Below, piece by piece: positions 35,672 through 46,008 of a stretch of DNA of 64,000 nucleotides; the stretch's first letter is position 1; each line of letters opens with the position of its first letter. The stretch comes from Alloscardovia venturai (GTDB taxonomy: Bacteria; Actinomycetota; Actinomycetes; Actinomycetales; Bifidobacteriaceae). The DNA lies in assembly GCF_042676605.1 (NCBI RefSeq), contig NZ_JBHTHQ010000013.1, positions 59,350-123,349 of the forward strand. Reading direction: 5' to 3'. The notes beneath the pieces are model-generated. The model was not told where the DNA came from. It worked only from the letters and a program-made list of their open reading frames with translations, and did not search any database. The translations under genes and the position numbers were made by a program.

Positions 35672-37366
35672 ATGCGATTTTATAAGTTAGAGTCTCAACA
35701 GTCAGGAGAAAAGCTCACCGCATTGTCGACTCGTCAGCAGCGGCTCATTGAGTCAGCTGTCAATTATCATTCCTTGATTCAACCCGGTCGTACTCTCAAG
35801 TACAAGATTTATATGGGGCAGAAGTGGCAGTATCCTCGTTTGATGGACACTTCTACGCTTAATGGTGTCCTTACCGACGGAGCGGGGTTAGAGCCATTCT
35901 TAGAATTTTCTGCGACATCCCTTGTCGAGCCAAAGTCGGTATTCTCTCCTCATTATTTTGCTGGTGATGAGCAGATTATCGACAGAAATGTTCGCTACAT
36001 CCTCCTCACCCCTGATGATGCAACAGACACCGATGTCGAGGTAAATAATCCTCAGCGTCGGTTGAGTCGTATCTATAGCAAACTTGAGACCAATACTCCA
36101 GTTTTGCTTGATACCCTTCGTGAAGCACAGCGCAAGCGTGGAGAACTTATCGGGCGTAAAGAGGCTAAACACGCAGATGCCTATACGACAGATTTTGTCA
36201 ATCGCAGTGGTGACGTCCACCATCCGTGGGTTGAAGTGAGGCCAGGTACCCCTCGTGCTGATGCGCCGCAAGCTATCCTTATCGGCATGCACTGGTTGCA
36301 GGCAGGTGGTGCGGAGCGTTGGGCTTTAGAAACTGTAGCTCTCGCTAAGCAAGCAGGTTATATACCAATTGTTATCACTGATCGCGATAGTCATCAGCCG
36401 TGGATTACTCGTCCTGAGTTTGATGATGCTGTAGTGCTCAATTTGACTCATCCGTTGCAGGAGCGTGTAGGTGATGCGACATTGCTCAGGGCAGTTTTTG
36501 AGCAGTTCAATGTCGCAGGCGTACTCGTTCATCACTGTCAGTGGCTCTACGACCGTTTATGGTGGATTAAGAAGTACTTTGCTGCGACCCCGGTAATGGA
36601 CTCTCTGCACATCGTGGAGTATAAATTCGGTGGTGGCTATCCACATGAGGCAGTTACGCATGATAAGTGGATTGATATTCACCACGTTATTTCGCCTCAG
36701 CTTGAACAGTGGCTTACTCAGGTGCATGGCATTGATCCGCAAAAGATTGTAGACGCTCCGTTGATAGACTTGACTGCTCATACCTCTGAGCCGCAGTTCC
36801 AGCCTCGCCATGATGAGAAGTCTTTAACTGTGGCATTCGTAGGTCGTCTTGCTCGGCAGAAGCGTCTCGAAGCGTTCTTGCTTCTCGCTTCGAAGCTCCA
36901 TAAAAGTAGCCCAAATACCTATAAATTCATCATGCATGGTAGTGGCTCCATGGATATCGTGCGTGATGAAATTGTCCGTCGCTTAGGTCTCGAGGGTGTA
37001 GTTGAATTCCGCGGTCAGGAAGTTTCAGTATCACAGACGTATGCCGATAGTGATGTACTTGTAGTTTCTTCAGTCAACGAGGGGATTACTCTGACTACGA
37101 TTGAGGCACTGCGAGCCGGTATACCTGTTATCTCAGCAAATGTAGGCTCACAGTATACTCTCATTCCGCCGCAAGGCTTGAGCCGTCGTTCGACGTACAA
37201 TTTTGTGAAGGACACCATGCGTTCACTTGATCATCTTCTTCGTGATGAGAGTACACGTGAGCGACTGTGGGTGGTAGAAAACGATAATCTCAACGAATTT
37301 GCAAAGCTGGAAACTGCGAACTCATTCGTGACCAGACTTTTACATGATTGGAAGAAGAATGACTAA
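35672..37366 (+). CDS. GT4 glycosyltransferase with N-terminal extension
   Basis: GT-B-fold glycosyltransferase of 564 residues. About 190 N-terminal residues do not match a domain I recognise. The GT4 core starts at WLQAGGAERW, and the donor domain has FVGRLARQKR and SSVNEGITLTTIEALRAGIPV, the E-x7-E motif. It has no membrane helix. The gene overlaps the next by 8 bp, so both are translated together. It probably builds the repeat unit or linker of the exported polysaccharide. Confidence 0.85.
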   Translation: MRFYKLESQQSGEKLTALSTRQQRLIESAVNYHSLIQPGRTLKYKIYMGQKWQYPRLMDTSTLNGVLTDGAGLEPFLEFSATSLVEPKSVFSPHYFAGDEQIIDRNVRYILLTPDDATDTDVEVNNPQRRLSRIYSKLETNTPVLLDTLREAQRKRGELIGRKEAKHADAYTTDFVNRSGDVHHPWVEVRPGTPRADAPQAILIGMHWLQAGGAERWALETVALAKQAGYIPIVITDRDSHQPWITRPEFDDAVVLNLTHPLQERVGDATLLRAVFEQFNVAGVLVHHCQWLYDRLWWIKKYFAATPVMDSLHIVEYKFGGGYPHEAVTHDKWIDIHHVISPQLEQWLTQVHGIDPQKIVDAPLIDLTAHTSEPQFQPRHDEKSLTVAFVGRLARQKRLEAFLLLASKLHKSSPNTYKFIMHGSGSMDIVRDEIVRRLGLEGVVEFRGQEVSVSQTYADSDVLVVSSVNEGITLTTIEALRAGIPVISANVGSQYTLIPPQGLSRRSTYNFVKDTMRSLDHLLRDESTRERLWVVENDNLNEFAKLETANSFVTRLLHDWKKND

Positions 37367-38288
37367 ACAGACAGTAGCAGCGGTCGTCGTAACTTTTAAC
37401 CGTTTAGAAAAGCTTAAGACTGTATTAAAATCGTTAGAAGCTCAAACTACACTTCCTGACCAGTTCATCATCGTCAACAATGCATCGACTGATGGTACGG
37501 ATGTGTATCTTGATGAGTACCAAAAGAACTTCTCGCTTGAAGGAGTACAACTTGAAATCATTCACCTCCCTGAAAATGTAGGAGGTGCAGGTGGTTTCTC
37601 TGCAGGTATGCGTCGTGGCTATGAGATGGGCGCTGACTTCGTATGGATATTTGACGATGATGGTTATCCTCAGCCTGACGCACTAGAAAAGCTTGTGTCT
37701 GGATTCAGTGAGGCGGTTGAAGAGCTTGGTCCTGATGTGCCGTTTGCATGTTCAATGGTAAAGTTCATCGACGGTACAATTTGTGAGATGAACAATCCTG
37801 TCCCGACGTGGGACTGGGGGCGTCTGCAAGCGTTGGGACATAGCAACCTCGTCATGGTCTCTGCAGCATCCTTTGTCTCTGTCCTCGTTCCTCGCTGGGT
37901 CATGGAAGCCTTTGGCTTGCCGTATAAGGAGTACTTTATCTGGTTTGATGATGCTGAGTACACTATGCGCATCACAAGGTCTTGCCCTGGCGTAGAAGTT
38001 TTGGACTCAGTAGTGATGCACGACATGGGGGCAAACAAGGGTGTAAACTTCTCCATGATTGATGAGAAGAATGCATGGAAGTTTGCTTATGGCGTTCGGA
38101 ATCAGGGATCTTACCGTCTTCACCATGAAGGCAAGGCAAAGTTCTTACTTTTCTGTGCGAATGTAGCTGTACAAATGCGTCGTGGAAATGTAGCTAAGAA
38201 ACTTCGTCGCAAGATGTATGGAAAGATGCTTGAGGCAGTACGTTTCAATCCAAAGACTGATTTCCCACAGGAACCTTTGCAGGCGTAA
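37359..38288 (+). CDS. GT2 glycosyltransferase, GlfT-like
   Basis: Family 2 glycosyltransferase of 309 residues, paralogue of the one at 29608, with VVVTFNR, PENVGGAGGFSAG and FDDDGYP. Start ATG 37359 follows GGAAG at 37350-37354 and overlaps the stop of the previous gene; ATG 37344 is less well supplied. The NVGGAGGF motif is shared with galactofuranosyltransferases such as GlfT1/T2; the glf gene at 48803 makes galactofuranose the best guess for the donor sugar. Confidence 0.85.
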   Translation: MTKQTVAAVVVTFNRLEKLKTVLKSLEAQTTLPDQFIIVNNASTDGTDVYLDEYQKNFSLEGVQLEIIHLPENVGGAGGFSAGMRRGYEMGADFVWIFDDDGYPQPDALEKLVSGFSEAVEELGPDVPFACSMVKFIDGTICEMNNPVPTWDWGRLQALGHSNLVMVSAASFVSVLVPRWVMEAFGLPYKEYFIWFDDAEYTMRITRSCPGVEVLDSVVMHDMGANKGVNFSMIDEKNAWKFAYGVRNQGSYRLHHEGKAKFLLFCANVAVQMRRGNVAKKLRRKMYGKMLEAVRFNPKTDFPQEPLQA

Positions 38289-38335
38289 GAGTAGAGTATA
38301 AACGACGTTTTAACTCGAGTGCGAGGAGGGATTAC

Positions 38336-40477
38336 ATGCGTAATAGCATGAAGGGTATTTTTCCATGTTTTCGTATGTTTATCCCTCTTGTAATTGTCCT
38401 TCTCTTAGAAATTTTTATTTTTAATTTCCCCTTTTGGAATTCTTTCCATAATTCCCCGATTGACAGTTCTGTCACATTAGGTAACGGTTTTTCTAAAGTT
38501 GCTAGTGGCTTATGGAAAGTTACGAGTACCGATAATGCGTATCTCTCTGTAGAATTTAAGAAACCTCAGGAAATATCTTATATTGAAGTAAATCCTCGGA
38601 GTGCTACATCTCCTAGCCACTCTCGTGTAGGAAAAAGCTTTACGCTTGAACCTTACGTGAAAGATGAGGGAAACTCGAAGACCGCGGTCCCTATCGGGCG
38701 TACTGTGGTTGTTGAGAATTTACCAGATACTCATTATGTGAGGCTACACGCTGCTGGAAAAGTTTCTACTCTTAACTTAAGATTTGTAGACCTTCAGAAG
38801 GGGAAATTACTAAAGTTAAATACTGTGAGAGTAAATCCAAATCGTCCTTTCCATTTTTCTCTCACAAGATTTGTCTTTTTCCTGTCTGTTAGCTATTTTA
38901 TCTACGTATTTTTGCCTTCAAGCCGTATATATAAATGGCGGTTAAGTATGGCACATAAGGCTCAGCTCATCTTAACCATCTTCTCTATGCTTGTACTGAG
39001 CGCTATTCTTTTTGCAATTAGCAGGTTGGCAGAACCAGAAAAGATGTTCAGTGGGACGTACCTTACCCAAGACGGCGGATTTATCAACGATAGTAACCAG
39101 TATAATCATGTAGCAAATGCGCTCTTGCGAGGGCATGCTTATCTTGATTTAAATGTGCCGCGCTGGTTAGCCCATATGAAAAACCCATATGATGCAGGTC
39201 TGAGATTGTATTACGGTCAGTCAACGGGAGAACAGTCATATTGGGACTATGCATTTTTTAATGGAAAATATTATTCCTATTTTGGAGTTTTCCCTGTAAT
39301 TGTTGCGTTTATACCTTTTAAATTGCTGACGGGACACGATTTACGTACTGACTATGCAGTTGTAGCATTCGCTGTTTTATTTGTCATTGGGGCTTTCTAC
39401 TTCCTCTATGCATTATTGAAGAAGTATTTTGATAAGACTAGCTTTGGCATGTATATTCTTTCGGCTATCACATTAGTAGTCGGTGGAAGCGGATTCACAC
39501 AAGTGTTTTTGCCTAAAATATATTCTCTGCCAATTCTTGCATCTTTGACAGTAACGACTTTTGGATTAGGATTGTGGCTTCGTTCGTTTAGGGCTAATGC
39601 GCGATTCACAAAAGCGATGCTTTTCTTTGGAGCATTGTGCATTGCTCTCAATCTTTTGTGCCGACCTCAATTTATTCTGAGTGCATTCCTGGCGTTCCCT
39701 ATATTTTGGGAACAGATTAAGAAGAGACTATTCTTCTCACAACGTGGAGTATGGAATACTTTAGCTGTCATTGCGCCGTTTTTCTGTGTGGGAATTCCTG
39801 CAATGTGGTACAACAAAATTAGGTTTGAATCATTCTTTGATTTCGGTGCGACATACAATCTTACGGGGTTTGACATGGTTCATCACTCACGAACCATTAT
39901 GCGAGCTCCGAGTGGATTATGGATGTACTTGTTCCAACCACTTAACATATCGCCTAACTTCCCTTATATTTTTACGGTCGATATTCCACACGGTTTCATG
40001 GGGACCTTTATCATGGAGCCGTATTTTGGAGGCTTTTTAGTTTTTACGCCAATTGCTTTTGCGATACTTTTAGCAATTCCATTTAAACGAGTGATGCATA
40101 CTCAAAAAAACGCATTACTTGTGTCGGGTTGCGTTGTATGTGCTTTTCTTCTTCTCTTCCTTGACTCTGCCCTTGTAGGCGTTAACTCGCGCTATTTTGG
40201 GGACTTTGGGTGGCTTTTAATTGTTGCCGCGATTATCGTCATTCAGAATTTACTCGATCAATGGAGCGAGACTGAGACGATACCATCTTCAGGTGTAGGG
40301 GCTATAACTTACACAGTTAAAGCTGCTTGGCTACGTAATTTTGCTCTTTGTACATTCTTATGGACTGTGTTACTTTATAGCTTGAATTTATTGTCTCAGG
40401 GACGATATTATGCGCTCATTTCTTCGAATGACACCGTCTACAGAGCGGTTGAATCGTGGTCATTAGCTTTTCAATAG
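38336..40477 (+). CDS. GT-C-like membrane protein
   Basis: Integral membrane protein of 713 residues. A first helix (about 12-32) is followed by an extracytoplasmic beta-rich segment of about 140 residues, then about ten helices. The acidic stretch QDGGFINDSNQYNH after the first core helices resembles the catalytic loop of GT-C polyprenyl-phosphate-sugar transferases (GT39/ArnT-like). GAGGAGG lies before ATG 38336. It probably adds a sugar to the exported polymer on the outer face; donor and acceptor unknown. Base composition is lower in GC than the transport genes. Confidence 0.72.
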   Translation: MRNSMKGIFPCFRMFIPLVIVLLLEIFIFNFPFWNSFHNSPIDSSVTLGNGFSKVASGLWKVTSTDNAYLSVEFKKPQEISYIEVNPRSATSPSHSRVGKSFTLEPYVKDEGNSKTAVPIGRTVVVENLPDTHYVRLHAAGKVSTLNLRFVDLQKGKLLKLNTVRVNPNRPFHFSLTRFVFFLSVSYFIYVFLPSSRIYKWRLSMAHKAQLILTIFSMLVLSAILFAISRLAEPEKMFSGTYLTQDGGFINDSNQYNHVANALLRGHAYLDLNVPRWLAHMKNPYDAGLRLYYGQSTGEQSYWDYAFFNGKYYSYFGVFPVIVAFIPFKLLTGHDLRTDYAVVAFAVLFVIGAFYFLYALLKKYFDKTSFGMYILSAITLVVGGSGFTQVFLPKIYSLPILASLTVTTFGLGLWLRSFRANARFTKAMLFFGALCIALNLLCRPQFILSAFLAFPIFWEQIKKRLFFSQRGVWNTLAVIAPFFCVGIPAMWYNKIRFESFFDFGATYNLTGFDMVHHSRTIMRAPSGLWMYLFQPLNISPNFPYIFTVDIPHGFMGTFIMEPYFGGFLVFTPIAFAILLAIPFKRVMHTQKNALLVSGCVVCAFLLLFLDSALVGVNSRYFGDFGWLLIVAAIIVIQNLLDQWSETETIPSSGVGAITYTVKAAWLRNFALCTFLWTVLLYSLNLLSQGRYYALISSNDTVYRAVESWSLAFQ

Positions 40478-40537
40478 AACTTACGTAAATTTTACTGGAA
40501 ATTAACTGAACAAACTTAATGAGGAAGGTCTGCGGAT

Positions 40538-42514
40538 ATGGTAAAGCAAAGATTCTTAAAGGTGATTTTGGGCGCCTTCATAGGTATTGGAGTGGCCTTA
40601 TCCTTTGCAATTCCCTTGGCGACCGAGGTGAAGAATTATCCTACTCGTCAATACTCAATTGGTACGTTTCTTTTAGATGTTGTGTCTCATAATAGTATTG
40701 TTGTAGGTTTTGTACTTTTTGCTGTAACGTTGTATATAGTTTTTGCTGCTATCCCCAAGTATAAAACGCTACAACGCAGAAATCGCATCTTAATTTTTCT
40801 AGCAGCATTTGTCATAAGTGCCTCAATCGTAATCCCGCCAGCACAGAATGTTGAACCTTCTCAAACTGACGTCTCATTGTTCTATTCGATTTCTACTCTT
40901 TATGGGAAGAAAGTTCTGCTCGCTATAGTCGTTGTTGAGATGCTCTTTATTGCTATGGCTCTGTACAACCTTGCCGTAATAGCCATAGCGAAAATCAATG
41001 AGCATAAAACTTCTACAGCAGACAGCGAAACGCATAGCAAGTTAGACTATTACTTTAGCAAATATGTAGTGCTGAAGCCTTTAAATGTTGTATTACTAGG
41101 CGTCGCTATTTTCCTATGCTGGATACCTATTATGATTGCTAACGGTCCAGTAATTGTCGATATTGATACCATCGTGCAGCTCATACAGTATAAGAAGATA
41201 TTAGTCTGGGACCCGAAGGTTGGAACAATACTAACTGGTTATCGACTATCTGATCATCATCCATTTGTAGATACGTATATCTACGGTTTCTTTGACGATT
41301 TAGGTATGAAAGTCGGCAATGAACTTTTAGGGCTAGAGATTCTTACATGGTTGCAGTATCTTCTCGGGGCCACTTCCCTTGCACTTGTCATCAGTTGGAT
41401 TGGCTCTCGCATTAAAATCTCTGGAAGATATTTATTCTCTATCATTCTTTTCACGGCGTTTGTGCCTACATTCTCCACGGCATTAAGCATCATCGTGAAA
41501 GATTCAACGTGGATTCCAGTTTTTACTGTATGGTTAGTATGCTTCTTTGAGTTGGCATATAGGTTGCTCAACAAACAACGGATTTCGTGGAAGTTAGTAG
41601 TGGGGATAGTCGTCCTCTCGACTTTAGCCGGTTTAATGCGTAAAACTTCTATCTATGTGACTACTCCGTCGTTGCTCATTCTGACTATATTCCTTAAAGA
41701 ACGGTGGAAGACATTGGTCATGGGCATTGTGCCGGCTTTAATAGTTTTAGTGCTTGTCCCAGCTACTGTTCTTCCTGCACTCCATATTGCTCCGGGAGGA
41801 ATTCAAGAACCTCTTGCAGTCCCTATGCAGCAGATGGCGAAGGTTGTCATAGACCATGAGAATGACTTAAATTCTCATGAAAAAGAAGTTATTTCGCGTG
41901 TGATTGATATGGAGACAGCAAAGAAAGAATTCAATCCAGTGTATGCTGATCCAATAAATTCATTCGCATACACGCGCACTAAAAATTCTCAGTATCTTCG
42001 AGAGTTTGTAATCTTATGGATTAAACTTTTCTTCCGCTACCCGGCATCGTATTTCCACGCGATTTCATATGTGAGAAACTATATAGTTGTTGGTGATAGC
42101 TACTATGCATTGAAGTATGAACATTGCGGGTGGAGTGAAGCTGGAGGAAAATATATTCTCCCTAACTCGAAAGAGTGTGCATTCTCATGGCAGCAAGAGC
42201 ATCTAGGTAGTCCGCTTAACCGAGCTCTTAAGAATGTTCCGCCATTCTCAATTGCGGGAAGCGAAGTGCTCTATACGATTTGGATTCCAATCATTTCGCT
42301 AGGATTTGTACTATCAAAGAAAAAATATAAGAATCTAGTACTTTTCGCGCCATTCGTAATGACATGGGCTAACTTATTGCTAACGGCAGCAGCTCAAGCT
42401 CGATATTCGTATGTAATGCTATTTGGGGCGTTCTTAGCCGTGATAGCTGGTCTGGTCCCGGCTACGCAAAAGGGAGTAGAGGAATCGGCTCGAGTTCATG
42501 CTGCTGATAAGTAG
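40538..42514 (+). CDS. DUF6020-like multi-pass membrane protein
   Basis: Membrane protein of 658 residues with about twelve helices. Text such as GPVIVDIDTIVQLIQYKK and LSDHHPFVDTYIYG resembles DUF6020/GT-C-like proteins found in surface-glycan loci of Gram-positives. GAGGAAGG lies 12 bp before ATG 40538. Its GC is low, as for the previous gene. It may transfer a lipid-linked sugar or help flip or assemble the polymer; this is an inference from layout. Confidence 0.7.
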   Translation: MVKQRFLKVILGAFIGIGVALSFAIPLATEVKNYPTRQYSIGTFLLDVVSHNSIVVGFVLFAVTLYIVFAAIPKYKTLQRRNRILIFLAAFVISASIVIPPAQNVEPSQTDVSLFYSISTLYGKKVLLAIVVVEMLFIAMALYNLAVIAIAKINEHKTSTADSETHSKLDYYFSKYVVLKPLNVVLLGVAIFLCWIPIMIANGPVIVDIDTIVQLIQYKKILVWDPKVGTILTGYRLSDHHPFVDTYIYGFFDDLGMKVGNELLGLEILTWLQYLLGATSLALVISWIGSRIKISGRYLFSIILFTAFVPTFSTALSIIVKDSTWIPVFTVWLVCFFELAYRLLNKQRISWKLVVGIVVLSTLAGLMRKTSIYVTTPSLLILTIFLKERWKTLVMGIVPALIVLVLVPATVLPALHIAPGGIQEPLAVPMQQMAKVVIDHENDLNSHEKEVISRVIDMETAKKEFNPVYADPINSFAYTRTKNSQYLREFVILWIKLFFRYPASYFHAISYVRNYIVVGDSYYALKYEHCGWSEAGGKYILPNSKECAFSWQQEHLGSPLNRALKNVPPFSIAGSEVLYTIWIPIISLGFVLSKKKYKNLVLFAPFVMTWANLLLTAAAQARYSYVMLFGAFLAVIAGLVPATQKGVEESARVHAADK

Positions 42515-42562
42515 CTGGATTCGTACAGTGTGCACAGTGCCTTCTGACTATTGAAATGTGGT

Positions 42563-42597
42563 CATGTTGTCCTAATCCCAATGATTAGGACAACATG
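42563..42597. terminator. Perfect 15-bp stem between convergent genes
   Basis: CATGTTGTCCTAATC at 42563-42577 pairs exactly with GATTAGGACAACATG at 42583-42597 around CCAAT. It separates the gene at 40538 from the minus-strand acyltransferase and likely serves both. The T-run (GCTTTTTAG) comes about 9 bases later on the plus strand. Confidence 0.75.
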
Positions 42598-42646
42598 AGT
42601 GATGGGCTTTTTAGCAGTAGCGTGGAGCTTCTATACCTTCAGAAGA

Positions 42647-43780
42647 TTATTTTTTGATTACCGCTGCGAGTTTAGTCCCCACAAATCGAGATATTGGGTT
42701 TGCTATGAAACGATCCATCACATATGCAGCTAGCAGTAAGACAGCATACGTTACCACGAGGATAGCTAAGTAAGCCGCTACTTTAGTTAGTATAGTGTGC
42801 GGAGCTGGGACGAGGTATTCCCACGTCCTCCATAGTAGACGATAGCCAAAAAGATTTTCATGAAGTAGGTAGACGCCGAAGGTTGCCGGGCTTATAGCAA
42901 TGATTGCGCTTTCAAAGGTAGTGTGCCGGCTAGGAGACTGTTTCTTAACAGCGCAGAGGAAGAGACAAGCGGCTACAATTACGGGGCCAAGCCATATGCC
43001 ATCTTTTAGTTGTGCGTTCCACGTGAGAGCATTTATGATGCTGTTTTGACTAGCCGCTGCAAAGTTGAAAAGAGCCATGGCTACTGTTGCTACTATGATA
43101 GCGCCGAATATCTGTACTCTGTTCCAAGTGCGGTGCGCAGGAAGGTATACGCGCATCCATCCGCCAATCATATAGCAGAGGCACGCGTAAAAAATATGGT
43201 TGAAGAGGTTTGTACGTCCCCAATAAAGCATGAGAACACTAAGTAAAGATATGAAACCTATTAGTCCTATCATGGCGTGCTCGCTTACGTGCTCAAAAAG
43301 AGTGTTTATGTAAGGTGAAAGAATGAGCATAGCAATGTATGATGTCATAAACCAGTAGGAACTGGCTGATATTGGCGTAAAGACTGCTACGAGTGTTTCG
43401 ACGATGTGTGCTCGTGTATCAAATAGCACGTTGATTCCTGCGAATTGCTTAATCGCAGCCGGTAGCAGAAGAGCGATGATGAAGAAACCGATAGTATATA
43501 CGAGTACATGAGCCCAGGGGGTAATGATTCGTTTCCAATTAAAGCTTTTTTTGACAAGGAAGTAACCGGAAATCATGAAGAAGATGCACACACCTACTTG
43601 ACCGTATTGAACAACTAAATATGATAATGCTGTTTCCCATCCAGGATGAGGTGTCAGCCCAGAATCAACATGGAGCATCCAGTTCAAATGAAGAATGCCA
43701 TGGCATGCGAGGACTAAAAACATCGCGATGATGCGAAGAATCTCAATGCTGACATTACGGTGTTTTGAGTGTGAAGTCAT
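42647..43780 (-). CDS. Acyltransferase family 3 membrane protein
   Basis: Membrane O-acyltransferase of 377 residues with about ten helices. EILRIIAMFLVLACHG carries the family's conserved histidine. I chose ATG 43780; a longer frame to 43930 would overlap the next gene's start and adds no helix. The start has no clear ribosome site, but ATTATA lies 6 nt before it. It is a paralogue of the enzyme at 23384 and probably decorates the same glycan locus product. Confidence 0.85.
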   Translation of the reverse strand: MTSHSKHRNVSIEILRIIAMFLVLACHGILHLNWMLHVDSGLTPHPGWETALSYLVVQYGQVGVCIFFMISGYFLVKKSFNWKRIITPWAHVLVYTIGFFIIALLLPAAIKQFAGINVLFDTRAHIVETLVAVFTPISASSYWFMTSYIAMLILSPYINTLFEHVSEHAMIGLIGFISLLSVLMLYWGRTNLFNHIFYACLCYMIGGWMRVYLPAHRTWNRVQIFGAIIVATVAMALFNFAAASQNSIINALTWNAQLKDGIWLGPVIVAACLFLCAVKKQSPSRHTTFESAIIAISPATFGVYLLHENLFGYRLLWRTWEYLVPAPHTILTKVAAYLAILVVTYAVLLLAAYVMDRFIANPISRFVGTKLAAVIKK

Positions 43781-43891
43781 AAAATCTATAATCTTATAGC
43801 GAAGAGACAAAGAGACACATCGGTTTCTCCGTATTTGTTCTTTGCCGGTTGCAAGAGCGCTCTGAGCCGACGTGATGTTAAAGTGGTTCTT

Positions 43892-44719
43892 GTGAAAAAT
43901 ATTTTGGGGAATGTACGCGAGAAATATCACTACTCTTTTGTAGTTTTACGTGAGCTAGTGAAGACTGATTTTAAGCTACGCTACCAAGGGTCGCTTTTAG
44001 GTATCGCATGGTCGGTCGTGAAGCCACTGATGCTTTTTGCTGTGATGTACACGGTGTTTGTAAGGTTCTTGAAGTTCACTGACGGTACGCCGACGTTTCC
44101 TGTCGTCCTTTTACTGGGAAACTGCTTGTGGGCATTTTTCTCGGAGGCGACAAGCGTGGGGTTACGCTCCATCGTTGATCGCGGTGATTTACTTCGTAAG
44201 ATTCACTTTCCGACGTATATCGTGGTAGTTTCTGCCACAATCGGAGCGCTCATTAGTCTCCTCATCAACTTCGTTGTGGTATTTATCTTCTGCCTATTTT
44301 CTCCGGTTACATTTACATGGCGAGTAATTCTTGTCCCGTTCTACGTCATCGAACTTGTGATGCTTGCAGTGGGAGTGTCGCTTATCCTCGCCGCTATGTA
44401 TGTTCACTTCCGTGACATCGCGCATATTTGGGAAGTTCTGCTTCAGGTACTTTTCTATGCGACACCTATCATTTACCCATTAAGCATGGTCGATCGCTAT
44501 AGTCACACCATCACGAAACTGATGCTGATGAGTCCTATCGCACAGGTATTTCAAGATATCCGTCATAATTTCATCTCTCCGCAATACGTTCCGACTGTGT
44601 GGACAGAGATTGGGAATAAGGGTATTGCAGTGATTCCACTGCTTTTGTCTGTCGCTATTTTTGTTTTGGGTATTTATATCTTCAAGAAAAATAGCCAGAA
44701 GTTTGCTGAGGTGCTGTAA
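43892..44719 (+). CDS. ABC-2 polysaccharide export permease (Wzm/TagG-like)
   Basis: Polysaccharide export permease of about 275 residues with six helices. FKLRYQGSLLGIAWSVVKPL is the conserved N-terminal loop of Wzm/TagG permeases. I take GTG 43892 (AAAGTGG upstream); GTG 43883 is also possible, and the frame is open back to 43835. Its TAA overlaps the ATG of the ATPase, so the two are translated together. It carries lipid-linked glycan across the membrane. Confidence 0.88.
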   Translation: MKNILGNVREKYHYSFVVLRELVKTDFKLRYQGSLLGIAWSVVKPLMLFAVMYTVFVRFLKFTDGTPTFPVVLLLGNCLWAFFSEATSVGLRSIVDRGDLLRKIHFPTYIVVVSATIGALISLLINFVVVFIFCLFSPVTFTWRVILVPFYVIELVMLAVGVSLILAAMYVHFRDIAHIWEVLLQVLFYATPIIYPLSMVDRYSHTITKLMLMSPIAQVFQDIRHNFISPQYVPTVWTEIGNKGIAVIPLLLSVAIFVLGIYIFKKNSQKFAEVL

Positions 44720-46005
44720 TGGATACGACGAATGTAACAGAAAACATGCAAACAAACGCGAGCGCGAGCCTTATGCCGGGTCTTACTTCTAATGAAGATG
44801 AACGTCCTGTCGTGCTTTCTGTCAAGCATGTAGGAAAACACTTCCGCTTACCGACGGAGCAGGCTACTGGTTTGAAAATGGCCTTTATTAATTGGACAAA
44901 GGGTATTAAGGGTTATAAAGATCAGCACGTTTTACGCGACATCAATTTTGAAGTTCGGCAAGGTGACTTTTTTGGTATCGTAGGTCGTAATGGATCTGGT
45001 AAGTCCACACTTCTCAAGCTTATTTCGCAGATTTATACGCCGGATGCTGGTTCTATCGATGTAAGAGGTCGACTTGTACCGTTTATCGAACTCGGAGTAG
45101 GATTCAACCCTGAACTGACTGGTCGAGAAAACGTCTACCTCAATGGTGCGCTGCTTGGCTTTACTGAAGCTGAGGTGTCAGCGATGTATGACGATATCGT
45201 CGAGTTTGCTGAGCTCGAAGAATTTATGGACCAGAAACTGAAGAACTACTCATCTGGTATGCAGGTACGATTGGCTTTCTCCGTCGCCATCAAGGCGCAG
45301 GGTGATATCCTAGTGCTCGATGAGGTTCTGGCAGTAGGCGATGAGGCGTTCCAACGTAAATGTGACAACTTCTTTACTGAAATTAAGAAAGACCCGACGA
45401 AGACGGTTATTTTAGTCACTCATGATATGGGAGCAGTAAAGAAGTATTGCAATAATGCCGTGCTTATCAAAGATGGTGAAGTTATCGCTTCTGGAGACAA
45501 GGATGACGTAGCAGATCGCTACACGCTAGAGAACTTTAAGCGTGAAGAGAAAGAAAAAGAGGAAAGCAAGTTCCCTCTTGGCCTCAATGAACGCGTTCCT
45601 TTGCTACGCATTAATGCTCTTTCCTCACAGATGCTTACACGTGATGATACGTTTAAGTTTGAAGTTGAGTATGACTTCCGCGATGAGGACCAAGACTTCT
45701 ACCTTGCTATTGCCCTGCACGATATCGTACGCGGCGGCGCAGTCTATGACTCGGGACAGAAGGCTTACCACATCATGCATGGTGGACATGGCCGCAAAGA
45801 ATTTAGCCTGCCACTCAATCTTTTTAACAATGGCAAATTCAAGATTGTTGTGTCTCTGCGCACGCAAAATCCTGTCGATCCAGAACGTAGTGACATGGTT
45901 GCCTTTACAAATGAAGAAAACTCGGGGTTCTTTGCTGTCAGTGATACTCGCAATCGCGCGTATGCGTTGCTTAACGATACGGGGATTGAGTTTAAGGAGA
46001 TGTAG
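44719..46005 (+). CDS. Polysaccharide export ATPase with Wzt-type C-terminal domain
   Basis: ATPase of 428 residues, partner of the permease before it. Walker A is GRNGSGKST, the signature is YSSGMQVR and Walker B is ILVLDEVLAVGDEAF. Residues about 280-428 form a jelly-roll domain like that of Wzt proteins, which bind the non-reducing end of the O-polysaccharide before export. This points to an export mechanism with terminal recognition rather than a teichoic-acid TagH. GAGGTG precedes the start. Confidence 0.9.
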   Translation: MDTTNVTENMQTNASASLMPGLTSNEDERPVVLSVKHVGKHFRLPTEQATGLKMAFINWTKGIKGYKDQHVLRDINFEVRQGDFFGIVGRNGSGKSTLLKLISQIYTPDAGSIDVRGRLVPFIELGVGFNPELTGRENVYLNGALLGFTEAEVSAMYDDIVEFAELEEFMDQKLKNYSSGMQVRLAFSVAIKAQGDILVLDEVLAVGDEAFQRKCDNFFTEIKKDPTKTVILVTHDMGAVKKYCNNAVLIKDGEVIASGDKDDVADRYTLENFKREEKEKEESKFPLGLNERVPLLRINALSSQMLTRDDTFKFEVEYDFRDEDQDFYLAIALHDIVRGGAVYDSGQKAYHIMHGGHGRKEFSLPLNLFNNGKFKIVVSLRTQNPVDPERSDMVAFTNEENSGFFAVSDTRNRAYALLNDTGIEFKEM

Positions 46006-46008
46006 ATG

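Noticed and set aside
43781..43930. Longer N-terminus for the acyltransferase at 42647
   Set aside because: The extension overlaps the neighbouring export permease frame, adds no membrane helix, and the family begins near the later ATG.
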